Both the position numbers and the translations under genes were made by a program. Below are positions 1 to 8,804 of a stretch of 64,000 nucleotides of DNA, piece after piece. The notes under the pieces are model-generated. The model did not search any database, was not told the DNA's origin, and saw only the letters and a program-made list of their open reading frames with translations. Where the stretch lies: the NCBI RefSeq assembly GCF_030036535.1, contig NZ_CP080387.1, positions 2,538,501 through 2,602,500 on the forward strand. The letters run 5' to 3'. Positions within the stretch are counted from its first letter, which is position 1, and the number at the start of each line of letters is the position of its first letter. The stretch is from Agrobacterium cucumeris (lineage in GTDB: Bacteria; Pseudomonadota; Alphaproteobacteria; Rhizobiales; Rhizobiaceae).

Positions 1-593
1 GATGCGATCGGCTGCGAAGCACCGAAACCAAGCGTCGAAATGCGGCGCTGATCGACGCCGCGCGCGCCGAGGTAATTGGCAACCGATGCGGCGCGACGTT
101 CCGAAAGGCCCTGATTGTAACCGGGGCTGCCGGTGGAATCGGTGTGACCATTGATGTCGATCAGCGTGCGGTTGAATTTGTTCAGCACGATGCCGACGGA
201 ATCGAGCGTCTGATAAAACGGCGGAATGACCTGATCCTGATCCGTCGCAAAGGTGATGTTCGACGGCATGTTGAGGACGATGCTGTCGCCACGGCGGGAA
301 ACCGAAACGCCCGTACCCTGAAGCTGGGCGCGAAGCTCGGCTTCCTGACCATCCATATAATTGCCGATGGCGCCACCGGCGAGCGCACCGATGCCCGCAC
401 CGATAAGCGCGGCATTACGACGACCGGTCGGCGAACCGCCGACAGCCAGACCGCCGAGCGCGCCGACCACGGCGCCGATGCCGGCACCACCCGCGGTGTT
501 CGACATCTTCTGTTCACCCGTATAGGGATCGGTGGTGGTGCAGGCGGAAAGATAGGTCCCGCAAAGGGCGACGATCGCGATTTTTTTGATCAT
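1..593 (-). CDS. OmpA-family outer-membrane lipoprotein (YiaD-like), C-terminus cut by window edge
   Basis: Read on the minus strand from an ATG at 591-593. The protein opens with a lipoprotein signal (MIKKIAIVALCGTYLSAC), with a Cys at about residue 18 as the predicted lipidation site. A Gly/Ala-rich stretch of about 50 residues follows (GGAGIGAVVGALGG and a second glycine-zipper-like block). The OmpA peptidoglycan-binding domain starts near residue 110 and contains NGHTDSTGSPGYNQGLSERR, where the Asp and Arg that contact diaminopimelate are expected. This is the YiaD/Pal-like arrangement: an outer-membrane lipoprotein with a periplasmic peptidoglycan-binding end. About 197 residues are visible and the last few tens are probably missing. 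The family is certain; a specific physiological role is not. Confidence 0.85.
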   Translation of the reverse strand, partial: MIKKIAIVALCGTYLSACTTTDPYTGEQKMSNTAGGAGIGAVVGALGGLAVGGSPTGRRNAALIGAGIGALAGGAIGNYMDGQEAELRAQLQGTGVSVSRRGDSIVLNMPSNITFATDQDQVIPPFYQTLDSVGIVLNKFNRTLIDINGHTDSTGSPGYNQGLSERRAASVANYLGARGVDQRRISTLGFGASQPIA

Positions 594-659
594 GTGTTTT
601 GATGCTCCGAGAGGTTCAGGAGGTACGACAGTGGAATTCCGGCTTTTTCACGGTACTCT

Positions 660-1910
660 TTACTCCGCCGCGTCTTTCCGGCCAAAACGCTTTTCGATGT
701 AATCGGCCACAAGCGCTTCGAAATCACCGGCAATGTTGGGACCACGCAAAGTGAGCGCCTTTTCCCCGTCGATGAAGACCGGCGCTGCCGGGCTTTCGCC
801 GGTTCCGGGCAGGGAAATGCCGATATCGGCATGTTTGCTTTCACCGGGGCCATTGACGATGCAGCCCATGACGGCGACGTTCAATGCCTCGACACCGGGA
901 TATTTTTCACGCCAGACCGGCATGTTCTTGCGAATATCGTTCTGGATATTCTGCGCCAGCTCCTGAAAGACGGTGGACGTGGTGCGCCCGCAGCCGGGAC
1001 ATGCCGCAACCACCGGAATGAATTGCCTGAAACCCATGACCTGCAGCAATTCCTGCGCCACCTGCACCTCACGGGTGCGGTCGCCATTCGGCTCCGGCGT
1101 CAGGGAGACGCGGATCGTGTCACCGATGCCGTGCTGCAGAACGTAACCCATGGCGGCAGACGAGGCGACGATGCCCTTGGAACCCATGCCGGCTTCCGTC
1201 AGGCCCAGATGCAGGGCGTGGTTGGAGCGCTCCGACAACATCGAATAAACGGCAATCAGGTCCTGCACCTGGCTGACCTTGGCCGAAAGGATGATGCGGT
1301 TGCGCGGCAGGCCGATCTCTTCGGCAAGCTCGGCGGAAATCAGCGCCGACTGGACGATGGCCTCACGCGTGACCTGACGGGCGGAGAGCGGAAACCCCTC
1401 TTCCTTGTTACGATCCATCAGCGTGGTCAGCAATTCCTGATCGAGCGACCCCCAGTTCACGCCGATGCGCACGGGCTTGTCATAACGGATCGCCATTTCG
1501 ACGATTTCGCCGAACTGCTTGTCCTTCTTGTCCTTGAAGCCGACATTGCCGGGATTGATGCGGTATTTCGCCAGCGCTTCGGCACAGGCCGGATGATCGG
1601 CCAGAAGCTTGTGGCCGATATAATGGAAATCGCCGATCAGCGGCACATCCATGCCGAGACGCAGCAGCCGCTCGCGGATTTTCGGCACGGCTGCAGCGCT
1701 CTCGTCGCGGTCAACGGTAATACGCACCATTTCCGAACCGGCCTGGAAAAGCGCGGCCACCTGTTGCACGGTGGCGTCGATGTCAGCGGTATCGGTATTG
1801 GTCATCGACTGCACGACGACGGGCGCACCGCCGCCAACGATGACGCCGCCCACGTCGACAGCGACGGATGCGCGGCGGGGCTTTGGATCGTAATCGGCAT
1901 GTGACGTCAT
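660..1910 (-). CDS. ispG: 4-hydroxy-3-methylbut-2-enyl diphosphate synthase (flavodoxin)
   Basis: IspG (GcpE) is the [4Fe-4S] enzyme that converts 2-C-methyl-D-erythritol 2,4-cyclodiphosphate to HMBPP, the penultimate step of the MEP isoprenoid pathway in the cytosol. The protein (about 416 residues) has the TIM-barrel half with [19 protein letters not shown] and [14 protein letters not shown]. The C-terminal cluster-binding part contains the cysteines of [13 protein letters not shown] and [11 protein letters not shown]. The ATG at 1910 is preferred over an in-frame TTG at 1934, because it gives the usual family length and the TTG lacks a ribosome-binding site. It lies 66 bp upstream of the OmpA-like gene on the same strand, so the two may be co-transcribed, although no functional link is evident. 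Confidence 0.96.
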   Translation of the reverse strand: MTSHADYDPKPRRASVAVDVGGVIVGGGAPVVVQSMTNTDTADIDATVQQVAALFQAGSEMVRITVDRDESAAAVPKIRERLLRLGMDVPLIGDFHYIGHKLLADHPACAEALAKYRINPGNVGFKDKKDKQFGEIVEMAIRYDKPVRIGVNWGSLDQELLTTLMDRNKEEGFPLSARQVTREAIVQSALISAELAEEIGLPRNRIILSAKVSQVQDLIAVYSMLSERSNHALHLGLTEAGMGSKGIVASSAAMGYVLQHGIGDTIRVSLTPEPNGDRTREVQVAQELLQVMGFRQFIPVVAACPGCGRTTSTVFQELAQNIQNDIRKNMPVWREKYPGVEALNVAVMGCIVNGPGESKHADIGISLPGTGESPAAPVFIDGEKALTLRGPNIAGDFEALVADYIEKRFGRKDAAE

Positions 1911-2030
1911 GGCGGTCTCTGGAGCTTGCGGCAAGGTCTGTCAATTGAGGTGAAACAAGGGGGCCGGCTTGTCAACACCCAACGCATAAGAGCTTCTACT
2001 TTACCGCAATCATGGCAAAATTCGAGACGC

Positions 2031-3221
2031 CTATTCTTTGCCTGCTCCATCCGCATGCCGGGCAAGCCGCGAAAGCAGCAAAACCACCACATGCAGCAAC
2101 GGCAATGCAAGGAAGACACTGGCGAGACCCGTATGTTCGGCAATGAAACCGATGGCTGACGGCGCCACCAGAATGCCGGAATAACCCATGGTGGTGACGA
2201 CCGAGAGCCCGATTCCCGGTGCCAGCCCCGGCATGTTGCCCGCCGCGGAAAAGGCGATGGGCACCATGTTGGAAATGCCGATGCCGGCAATGGCAAAGCC
2301 GATAATCACGAAAGTGGAGCTCCCCGCAAGGCCGGCAATCAAGAGACCGGTGATCGACATGACCGAGCAGAACCGCAGGGTGTTGACCGCACCGAACCGG
2401 TCACGCACCAGATCGCCGGCAAAACGCATGGCCGCCATGGTCATGGAGAAGGCCGCAAAGGCAAAACCGGACTGCGAGACGGAAGCCCCCAGTTCATTGC
2501 GCAGATAAAGCGCACCCCAATCGAGGATCGCGCCTTCCGGCACCATCGAAAACAGCGCCATCAGGCCGATGATCCACGGCAGCGGCGTCAGCGGCAAGCC
2601 ACCTTTCGGACGTTCGGCCTCGGCATGCGGACGATCCGCGAGCACCCGCGGCCAGGCAATGACCAGCAATACAAGCGCGATAACCGTCAACGCAATGGCA
2701 TGGCCCTGCACACCGATTGCCGTGATGAGATAACCGCCAAGACCGGCGCCGATCAGGCCGCCAAGGCTCCAGAAGGCATGGCAGGACGACATGATCGCGC
2801 GGCGCATGTCCCGCTCCACCGCCACGGCATTGGCGTTCATGGCGACATCCATCGCCCCCGTGAGGCCGCCAAACAGGAAGACCGCAATCACACCCGCCCA
2901 GATCGTGCCAGCCCAGGAGATGAAAAGCAGTGTCGGCAGGAAGATCGCCGCAGTGACCAGGCTGACCGTGCGCGAACCGAAACGGGCGATCTGGGAACCG
3001 GCTATCGGCATGAAAACCAGCGAGCCAATGCCGAAGACCAGAATGATCAGGCCAAGCGCGCTTTCGCTGAGCGACAGCCGCGCCGCAAATTCCGGAATCT
3101 TGGGTGCCCATGAGCCCATCATGAAACCGTTCATCAAGAACAGCAGGGAAACACCCAGCCTGTGCCGCGTCAGATAGGACGAGCGCGCAGCCGTCGGCGA
3201 AAATGTCGTGGGGCCATTCAT
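2031..3221 (-). CDS. Major facilitator superfamily transporter
   Basis: A 396-residue membrane protein with about twelve hydrophobic segments. It begins with a short cytoplasmic stretch and a first helix (LGVSLLFLMNGFMMGSWAPK). The MFS-type GS-rich helix 4-5 region (AVFLFGGLTGAMDVAMNANA) resembles the YbjJ/FucP-like branch. The gene starts 12 bp downstream of the DeoR-family regulator on the same strand, so the two form a probable operon, and the sugar-phosphate sensing typical of DeoR proteins suggests a sugar or polyol substrate. No substrate can be named from the sequence. The long charged frames on the opposite strand are shadows. Confidence 0.85.
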   Translation of the reverse strand: MNGPTTFSPTAARSSYLTRHRLGVSLLFLMNGFMMGSWAPKIPEFAARLSLSESALGLIILVFGIGSLVFMPIAGSQIARFGSRTVSLVTAAIFLPTLLFISWAGTIWAGVIAVFLFGGLTGAMDVAMNANAVAVERDMRRAIMSSCHAFWSLGGLIGAGLGGYLITAIGVQGHAIALTVIALVLLVIAWPRVLADRPHAEAERPKGGLPLTPLPWIIGLMALFSMVPEGAILDWGALYLRNELGASVSQSGFAFAAFSMTMAAMRFAGDLVRDRFGAVNTLRFCSVMSITGLLIAGLAGSSTFVIIGFAIAGIGISNMVPIAFSAAGNMPGLAPGIGLSVVTTMGYSGILVAPSAIGFIAEHTGLASVFLALPLLHVVVLLLSRLARHADGAGKE

Positions 3222-3233
3222 CGGTAATATCCT

Positions 3234-4034
3234 TCAGACTTGACCGTGGGAAAATTGAACGGCGTCTTCGTCGCCGCAATGAACGTCTACACCTTTTGCC
3301 GACAGTGCCTCTACCAATGCGCGGTCGGCATCCTGTTCCAGCACGAGGCAAAGCGGTGGGGAAAAATCATGCACATGAAAAGCCGCCTTATGGCCGAGCT
3401 TTTCCGTCGTTATTGCAGCGACGATCCGCTGGCTGGCGCTGCAGGCAAGCCGCTTGAACACCGCATCCTCGAAAACATCCGCAGACAGACCCGTCTCCGC
3501 CGCGACACCGCAAACACCGAGAATACAGAGATCAGGCCGCATCAGTTCGAGCTGCCTGAGCGCCATAGCATCGATTGCGGCGCCGACGGCCGGATCGACC
3601 TTGCCGCCGATCAGCACAAGATCGATATCGGCCCGCCCCGTCAGTTCGGCGGCTATGGTGGGTGTATTGGTCACTACCGTCAACTTGAGACCGGCGGGAA
3701 TGGCCCTTGCGACAGCGAGGTTCGTGGAGCCGGCATCGATGAAGACGACCATGCCCGGCTCGAGAAACGGAATGACGGCACGCGCCAGCAGGGCCTTGCG
3801 ATCGGCATCCTCAGTAATGCGCGTCTTCAACGGCACCGTCATGCTATCAGAAAGCAGCGCTCCGCCATAAACCCGCAGGCATTCCCCGCGCGCCGCCATC
3901 TCGCGCAGGTCGCGGCGCACGGTGTCTTCGGAAACACCGAAATTCTGGGCAAGATCCTGCGCAAGCACGCGGCCGCTCTGCCGCAACTGCGCTAGGATGA
4001 GCGCCTGCCGCTCACTGACAAAATGATCGCTCAT
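3234..4034 (-). CDS. DeoR-family transcriptional regulator
   Basis: A 266-residue repressor-type protein. The N-terminal winged helix-turn-helix is at residues 7-60 (LAQDLAQNFGVSEDTVRRDL, the family signature). The DeoR C-terminal sensor domain follows, with the phosphosugar-binding motif FIDAGSTNLAVAR around residue 95 and a conserved GGKVDPA segment. Members usually repress sugar or nucleoside catabolic genes and respond to a phosphorylated intermediate. The MFS gene follows after 12 bp. Upstream of the start are two near-identical 12-bp repeats exactly 20 bp apart (4044-4055 and 4064-4075), which could be its own operator. The ligand is unknown. Confidence 0.9.
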   Translation of the reverse strand: MSDHFVSERQALILAQLRQSGRVLAQDLAQNFGVSEDTVRRDLREMAARGECLRVYGGALLSDSMTVPLKTRITEDADRKALLARAVIPFLEPGMVVFIDAGSTNLAVARAIPAGLKLTVVTNTPTIAAELTGRADIDLVLIGGKVDPAVGAAIDAMALRQLELMRPDLCILGVCGVAAETGLSADVFEDAVFKRLACSASQRIVAAITTEKLGHKAAFHVHDFSPPLCLVLEQDADRALVEALSAKGVDVHCGDEDAVQFSHGQV

Positions 4035-4043
4035 CGAGACTCA

Positions 4044-4075
4044 TGCATAAACAGGAATAAACGTGCATGAACAGG
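4044..4075. promoter_or_regulatory. Pair of direct repeats upstream of deoR-type gene (candidate operator)
   Basis: TGCATAAACAGG at 4044-4055 and TGCATGAACAGG at 4064-4075 match in 11 of 12 positions. They are separated by exactly 20 bp, close to two helical turns, and sit 10-41 bp upstream of the regulator's ATG. Same-face spacing and position fit autoregulation by the DeoR-type protein. Binding is inferred only. Confidence 0.4.
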
Positions 4076-4103
4076 CATATTCGAGTTTTTGCAGCAGCGC
4101 AAT

Positions 4104-4131
4104 AAAAAACGCCCGCCGAAAGGCGGGCGTC
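4104..4131 (-). terminator. Rho-independent terminator of pyruvate carboxylase gene
   Basis: A perfect 9-bp GC-rich stem, ACGCCCGCC / GGCGGGCGT with a GAAA loop (4109-4130). On the minus strand it is followed by a run of T (complement of 4104-4108). It lies 31 bp past the stop of the minus-strand pyc gene. Confidence 0.85.
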
Positions 4132-4160
4132 TGCACTCTTATTGCCGATGTAATACGCCT

Positions 4161-7100
4161 TTATTCGGCGTAGGAGATCAACAGATCCTTCGCGTCGATC
4201 TGGTCGCCAGGCTTGACGAGAACCTCGGCGACCTTGCCGTCACGCTCGGCGTGAAGCGCGGTTTCCATCTTCATGGCCTCGATGGACAAAAGCACGTCGC
4301 CAGCCTTGATCTCCTGACCCTGATTGACGAAGACGCGGCTGATCACGCCCGGCATCGGCGCGCCGATATGCGCCGCATTGCCAAGTTCGGCCTTGCGGCG
4401 CACGGCGGCACCGGAGGCGCCGTGGGCGCGATCCGGAACCTTGATGCGGCGTGGCTGACCGTTGATCTCGAAGAACACCGTCACCATACCCTTTTCATCC
4501 GTACCGGACGAAGCCTGGTTGACGATGACCAGCGTCTTGCCGCGTTCGATATCGGCAAACAGTTCGTCGCCATCCTCCATGCCGTAGAAATATGCATGGG
4601 TGGGCAGCACGGAAACCGGGCCATAGGTCTCGGCGGTGAGCGCGAAGTCGGTGAACACCTTCGGATACATCAGATAGGACGCAAACTCGAAGTCGTCGAC
4701 CTTGCGCTCCAGCTTGGTTTCTATGACCTTGCGCTCTTCATCGAGATCGGCATCCGCCAGCAGCGAACCCGGACGAACCGTATAGGGTGCTTCGCCCTTC
4801 AGCGCCTTTTTCTGCAGGGCTTCCGGCCAGCCGCCCGGCGACTGTCCGAGATCGCCCTTCAACATCGAAACCACTGAATCCGGGAAGGACACTTCGCGAT
4901 CAGGGTTTTCGACATCGGCAACCGTCAGATCCTGGCTGACCATCATCAGTGCCATGTCACCAACAACCTTGGAAGACGGTGTCACCTTGACGATATCGCC
5001 GAACATCCTGTTGGCGTCGGCGTAAGCCTGCGCCACCTCGTGCCAGCGGCTATCGAGACCCAGCGAACGGGCCTGTTCCTTGAGGTTGGTGAACTGGCCA
5101 CCCGGCATCTCATGCAGATAGACTTCCGAGGCCGGCCCCTTCAGATCGCTTTCGAATGCCGCATACTGGTTGCGCACGGCCTCCCAATAGAAGGAAATGC
5201 GGCGGATCCATTCGGTATCGAGACCCGTATCACGCTCCGACCCCGCCAGCGCCTCCACGATCGAGCCAAGGCATGGCTGCGACGTATTGCCGGAGAAAGC
5301 ATCCATTGCAGCATCGACGGCGTCGACGCCGGCATCCACTGCCGCAAGAACGGTCGCGGCGGAAATGCCCGACGTATCATGGGTGTGGAAGTGGATCGGC
5401 AGACCGGTCGCCTCGCGCAGCGCCTTGAACAGAACCTTGGCGGCAGCCGGCTTTAACAGGCCCGCCATGTCCTTGACGGCGATGATATGAGCGCCTGCCT
5501 TTTCAAGCTCGGCGGCAAGGCCGGTATAATATTTGAGATCGTACTTCGGACGCGCCGAATTCAACAGATCGCCGGTATAGCAGATGGTCGCCTCGCAGAG
5601 CTTGTTCTCCTCGGCAATCGCATCCATCGAGACCCGCATATTCTCCACCCAGTTCAGGCAGTCGAAGACACGGAAAAGATCGACGCCACCCTTTGCGGCC
5701 TGACGGACGAAATATTTAACGACATTATCGGGGTAATTCTTGTACCCGACGCCGTTTGCGCCACGCAGAAGCATCTGAAGCAGCAGGTTCGGTGCGCCTT
5801 CGCGGATGAGCGCCAGACGCTCCCAAGGGTCTTCGGTCAGGAAGCGCATGGAGACGTCAAATGTCGCACCACCCCAGCATTCCAGCGACAGAAGCTGCGG
5901 CAGCGCCTTGCCGTAAACGCTGGCAACGCGGGCGATATCATGTGTGCGAACGCGGGTGGCCAGAAGCGACTGGTGTCCGTCACGCATGGTCGTATCGGTG
6001 ACCAGCACGCGCTTTTCGTTGCGCATCCAGTCCGCAAAGCCCTTTGGACCGAGCTTGTCCAGTAGTTGCTTGGTACCATCAGGCGTCGGCGCATCGATGT
6101 AAGGCACGATGGGCTTTGCCGCCTTGTCGGACGGTCTGGCGCGTCCCTTGGTTTCCGGGTGACCATTGACGGTCACGTCGGCAAGATAGGTCAAAAGCTT
6201 GGTGGCGCGGTCCTGACGCTTGACCTGCGCAAACAGCTCCGGCGTCGAATCGATGAAGCGTGTCGTGTAGGTATTGTTGCGGAAACTGTCGTGGCCGATG
6301 ATGGCTTCAAGGAAGGTGAGGTTGGTCGCAACGCCGCGGATACGGAATTCCCGCAGCGCACGGTCCATGCGGCTGATTGCTTCATCCGGCTGCGGCGCCC
6401 ACGCGGTGACCTTCACCAGCAGCGGATCGTAATAACGGGTGATGACAGCGCCCGTATAGGACGTGCCGCCATCCAGACGAATACCGAAGCCCGAAGCCGA
6501 GCGGTAGGCGGTGATACGGCCGTAATCCGGAATGAAGTTGTGTTCCGGGTCTTCCGTCGTGATGCGGCACTGCAGCGCATGGCCATTGAGGCGGATATCT
6601 TCCTGACGCGGAACGCCGGATTCCGCCGTACCGATCGCAGCCCCTTCGAGAATATGGATCTGCGCCTTGACGATATCGATACCGGTCACGACTTCGGTGA
6701 CGGTATGCTCCACCTGAATACGCGGATTGACCTCGATGAAGTAAAATTTACCGGTATCGGCATCCATCAGATATTCGACCGTGCCGGCACCGATGTAATT
6801 GGTCGCAGCCGCGATCTTCAGCGAATAGGCCGCCAGTTCCTGGCGCTGGGCTTCAGACAAATATGGTGCAGGTGCACGCTCCACGACCTTTTGATTGCGC
6901 CGCTGGATCGAACAATCACGCTCGAACAGATGCACGACATTACCGTGGGTATCGCCAAGCACCTGGCTTTCCACGTGGCGCGCACGCTCCACGAGCTTTT
7001 CGAGATAGACCTCGTCCTTGCCGAAAGCGGCTTTCGCCTCGCGCTTGGCTTCCGTTACCTCACGGGCCAGATCTTCCTTTTTGCGAATGGCGCGCATACC

Positions 7101-7622
7101 GCGACCGCCGCCGCCCCAGGAGGCCTTGAGCATGACCGGATAGCCGATTGCCTCAGCCATGCGCTCCACTTCCGCAATATCGTCCGGCAGCGGGTCGGTG
7201 GCGGGAACCACGGGGACATCAACGGAAATCGCCAGATTGCGGGCGGCGACCTTGTTACCAAGCTGGCGCATCGTATCCGCCGTCGGTCCGATGAAGGTAA
7301 TGCCGGCCTCGTTGCAGGCCTCCACGAATTCAGGACTTTCGGACAGAAGGCCATAACCGGGATGTATAGCATCCGCTCCGGAGAGCTTGGCCACGCGGAT
7401 GACCTCCTCGATCGACAGATAACTCTCGATCGGCCCCATATCCTTGGCGAGATGCGGACCCCTGCCGACCTGATAGGACTCGTCCGCCTTGAAGCGGTGC
7501 AAAGACAGCTTGTCTTCTTCCGCCCAAATCGCAACGGTTTTTATCCCAAGCTCGTTGGCTGCCCGGAAAACGCGGATCGCTATTTCGGATCGGTTGGCAA
7601 CAAGTATTTTCGATATCTTCAA
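4161..7622 (-). CDS. pyc: Pyruvate carboxylase
   Basis: Biotin enzyme making oxaloacetate from pyruvate, bicarbonate and ATP, the main anaplerotic reaction in rhizobia. The order is the single-chain type. The biotin carboxylase domain is at about residues 1-460 (ISKILVANRSEIAIRVFRAA; ATP-grasp glycine loop SWGGGGRGMR). The carboxyltransferase TIM barrel begins near 545 (TDTTMRDGHQSLLATR). The C-terminal biotinyl domain has the acceptor lysine near 1118 in EAMKMET. Length is 1,153 residues from the TTG at 7622, close to the well-studied Rhizobium etli enzyme as I remember it. This TTG is chosen because GGGGAG sits about 7 nt upstream (7629-7634) and gives MKISKILVANR. A TTG at 7643 would add seven unconserved residues. 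A clear terminator follows the stop. Confidence 0.97.
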   Translation of the reverse strand: MKISKILVANRSEIAIRVFRAANELGIKTVAIWAEEDKLSLHRFKADESYQVGRGPHLAKDMGPIESYLSIEEVIRVAKLSGADAIHPGYGLLSESPEFVEACNEAGITFIGPTADTMRQLGNKVAARNLAISVDVPVVPATDPLPDDIAEVERMAEAIGYPVMLKASWGGGGRGMRAIRKKEDLAREVTEAKREAKAAFGKDEVYLEKLVERARHVESQVLGDTHGNVVHLFERDCSIQRRNQKVVERAPAPYLSEAQRQELAAYSLKIAAATNYIGAGTVEYLMDADTGKFYFIEVNPRIQVEHTVTEVVTGIDIVKAQIHILEGAAIGTAESGVPRQEDIRLNGHALQCRITTEDPEHNFIPDYGRITAYRSASGFGIRLDGGTSYTGAVITRYYDPLLVKVTAWAPQPDEAISRMDRALREFRIRGVATNLTFLEAIIGHDSFRNNTYTTRFIDSTPELFAQVKRQDRATKLLTYLADVTVNGHPETKGRARPSDKAAKPIVPYIDAPTPDGTKQLLDKLGPKGFADWMRNEKRVLVTDTTMRDGHQSLLATRVRTHDIARVASVYGKALPQLLSLECWGGATFDVSMRFLTEDPWERLALIREGAPNLLLQMLLRGANGVGYKNYPDNVVKYFVRQAAKGGVDLFRVFDCLNWVENMRVSMDAIAEENKLCEATICYTGDLLNSARPKYDLKYYTGLAAELEKAGAHIIAVKDMAGLLKPAAAKVLFKALREATGLPIHFHTHDTSGISAATVLAAVDAGVDAVDAAMDAFSGNTSQPCLGSIVEALAGSERDTGLDTEWIRRISFYWEAVRNQYAAFESDLKGPASEVYLHEMPGGQFTNLKEQARSLGLDSRWHEVAQAYADANRMFGDIVKVTPSSKVVGDMALMMVSQDLTVADVENPDREVSFPDSVVSMLKGDLGQSPGGWPEALQKKALKGEAPYTVRPGSLLADADLDEERKVIETKLERKVDDFEFASYLMYPKVFTDFALTAETYGPVSVLPTHAYFYGMEDGDELFADIERGKTLVIVNQASSGTDEKGMVTVFFEINGQPRRIKVPDRAHGASGAAVRRKAELGNAAHIGAPMPGVISRVFVNQGQEIKAGDVLLSIEAMKMETALHAERDGKVAEVLVKPGDQIDAKDLLISYAE

Positions 7623-7728
7623 GACGGTCTCCCCACACGCCAAAACAAAATTTCTGCTGCACTGCGGAATTAAGCAGCAAAACCCGGTCTTGGAAAGGGC
7701 AATTCCGGCGAGAACTGTCCTGTTTGCG

Positions 7729-8466
7729 CTAGCTCAGCAAACCATGGCGAAAAGCAAGTGCTACGGTATGCTGTCGGTTCTTGGCGCTGAAACGGCGCTG
7801 GATTCCGTTGATGTACCAATCGACAGTATGGTTGGAGATGGATAGCTGGCGTCCAATCTCCGTCGAAGTCATGCCATCTGCCATCAGCGTCAGCACTTCC
7901 ATTTCACGCCTCGTCAACTCCAGAGCGGAAACATCCGGGGCATTGTTGAGACCATGGGCCTGACCGGAAAGGTCAAGCAGGCGCCAGAACACCGCGCGTG
8001 TCGCCGCATCAAGCAGTTCAACCTGCAACGACGGCAATTGCCGGTCCTGGCCGCCAATGAAGACCGCGCCGATAAACCCCGCGCGGCCATGCACGGGAAA
8101 GGCATAACCACCCTGCAGACCATAACGGCCAGCATCGTGAAAAAAGACGCTCGCCCTTTTTCGGTGCATCGCACGCGGCAATCCTTCCAGCGCTTCTTTC
8201 CATTGAAACGGCTTGTGCACCATGCCGATCACCTTGCGAACGGGATCGACAAGATTGTATTTTTTGGCCCGGTAGACCTCGAGCCAGCCGTCGGGCAGAT
8301 GTTGTGCGAGAATCTGGCCGGTAGAGGCGATCTCACCGGTCAGACGCCTGCTGACGAGGAAATATTCGAAACCATATTCGCGTATGAGCGTGGCAAAATC
8401 GGCGCGAACGCGATCAGCGTTTCCCGCCTGGTAACACGCAGAGATGAAATGAAGAATATCGTGCAT
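7729..8466 (-). CDS. LuxR-type transcriptional regulator with autoinducer-binding domain (no adjacent luxI)
   Basis: About 245 residues from the ATG at 8464-8466; an upstream ATG at 8535 would add 23 residues not expected in the family. Residues 1-165 are an autoinducer-binding domain and the end is a LuxR helix-turn-helix (LTRREMEVLTLMADGMTSTEIGRQLSISNHTVDWYING, in two parts). The acyl-homoserine-lactone pocket looks intact: W and Y in GWLEVYRAKKYNLVDPV, then D and P of VDP, then W in FQWKEA, spaced exactly as TraR W57, Y61, D70, P71 and W85. A glycine corresponding to G113 follows in GLQGGY. No LuxI-type synthase lies in the window, so this is a LuxR 'solo'. It is divergent from chvA across about 340 bp. 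Confidence 0.88.
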   Translation of the reverse strand: MHDILHFISACYQAGNADRVRADFATLIREYGFEYFLVSRRLTGEIASTGQILAQHLPDGWLEVYRAKKYNLVDPVRKVIGMVHKPFQWKEALEGLPRAMHRKRASVFFHDAGRYGLQGGYAFPVHGRAGFIGAVFIGGQDRQLPSLQVELLDAATRAVFWRLLDLSGQAHGLNNAPDVSALELTRREMEVLTLMADGMTSTEIGRQLSISNHTVDWYINGIQRRFSAKNRQHTVALAFRHGLLS

Positions 8467-8804
8467 AAAGACACAGGGTCCGGAGCTTGATTTGAAAGGG
8501 ATGACACGAAGGACATGGTCCCGCGATGACGTCATGTTACTCGGGCGCCGGTCATTTCAGATTGAACATATCGTCGTTAGCAATCCTTGAAACGAAGATG
8601 CGAAATCTTGTGACGGCGTCCCTGGAAACATCGGGTTCGGTTTTTTTCGGTTCGCACGCGCGGTCAATTTGTTAAGCCGCCATTCAGACAGAAAGAGCGA
8701 TAATTACACAAATTTCGCCGTCTCATGCAACATTGCTAAAGTAGCATGGCGTTGAGGCCGAACAATTAACCGCACGAAAAAGACGCTCGGACTGGATTGA
8801 AAAT

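Noticed and set aside
6066..7673. 535-codon plus-strand frame opposite pyc
   Set aside because: Antisense of pyruvate carboxylase; no motif and no start signal.
8526..8535. ATGACGTCAT palindrome upstream of the LuxR gene, considered as an operator
   Set aside because: Only 10 bp, overlaps a possible alternative ATG, and a similar GTGACGTCAT occurs at the ispG start inside unrelated sequence; it does not resemble a lux/tra box.
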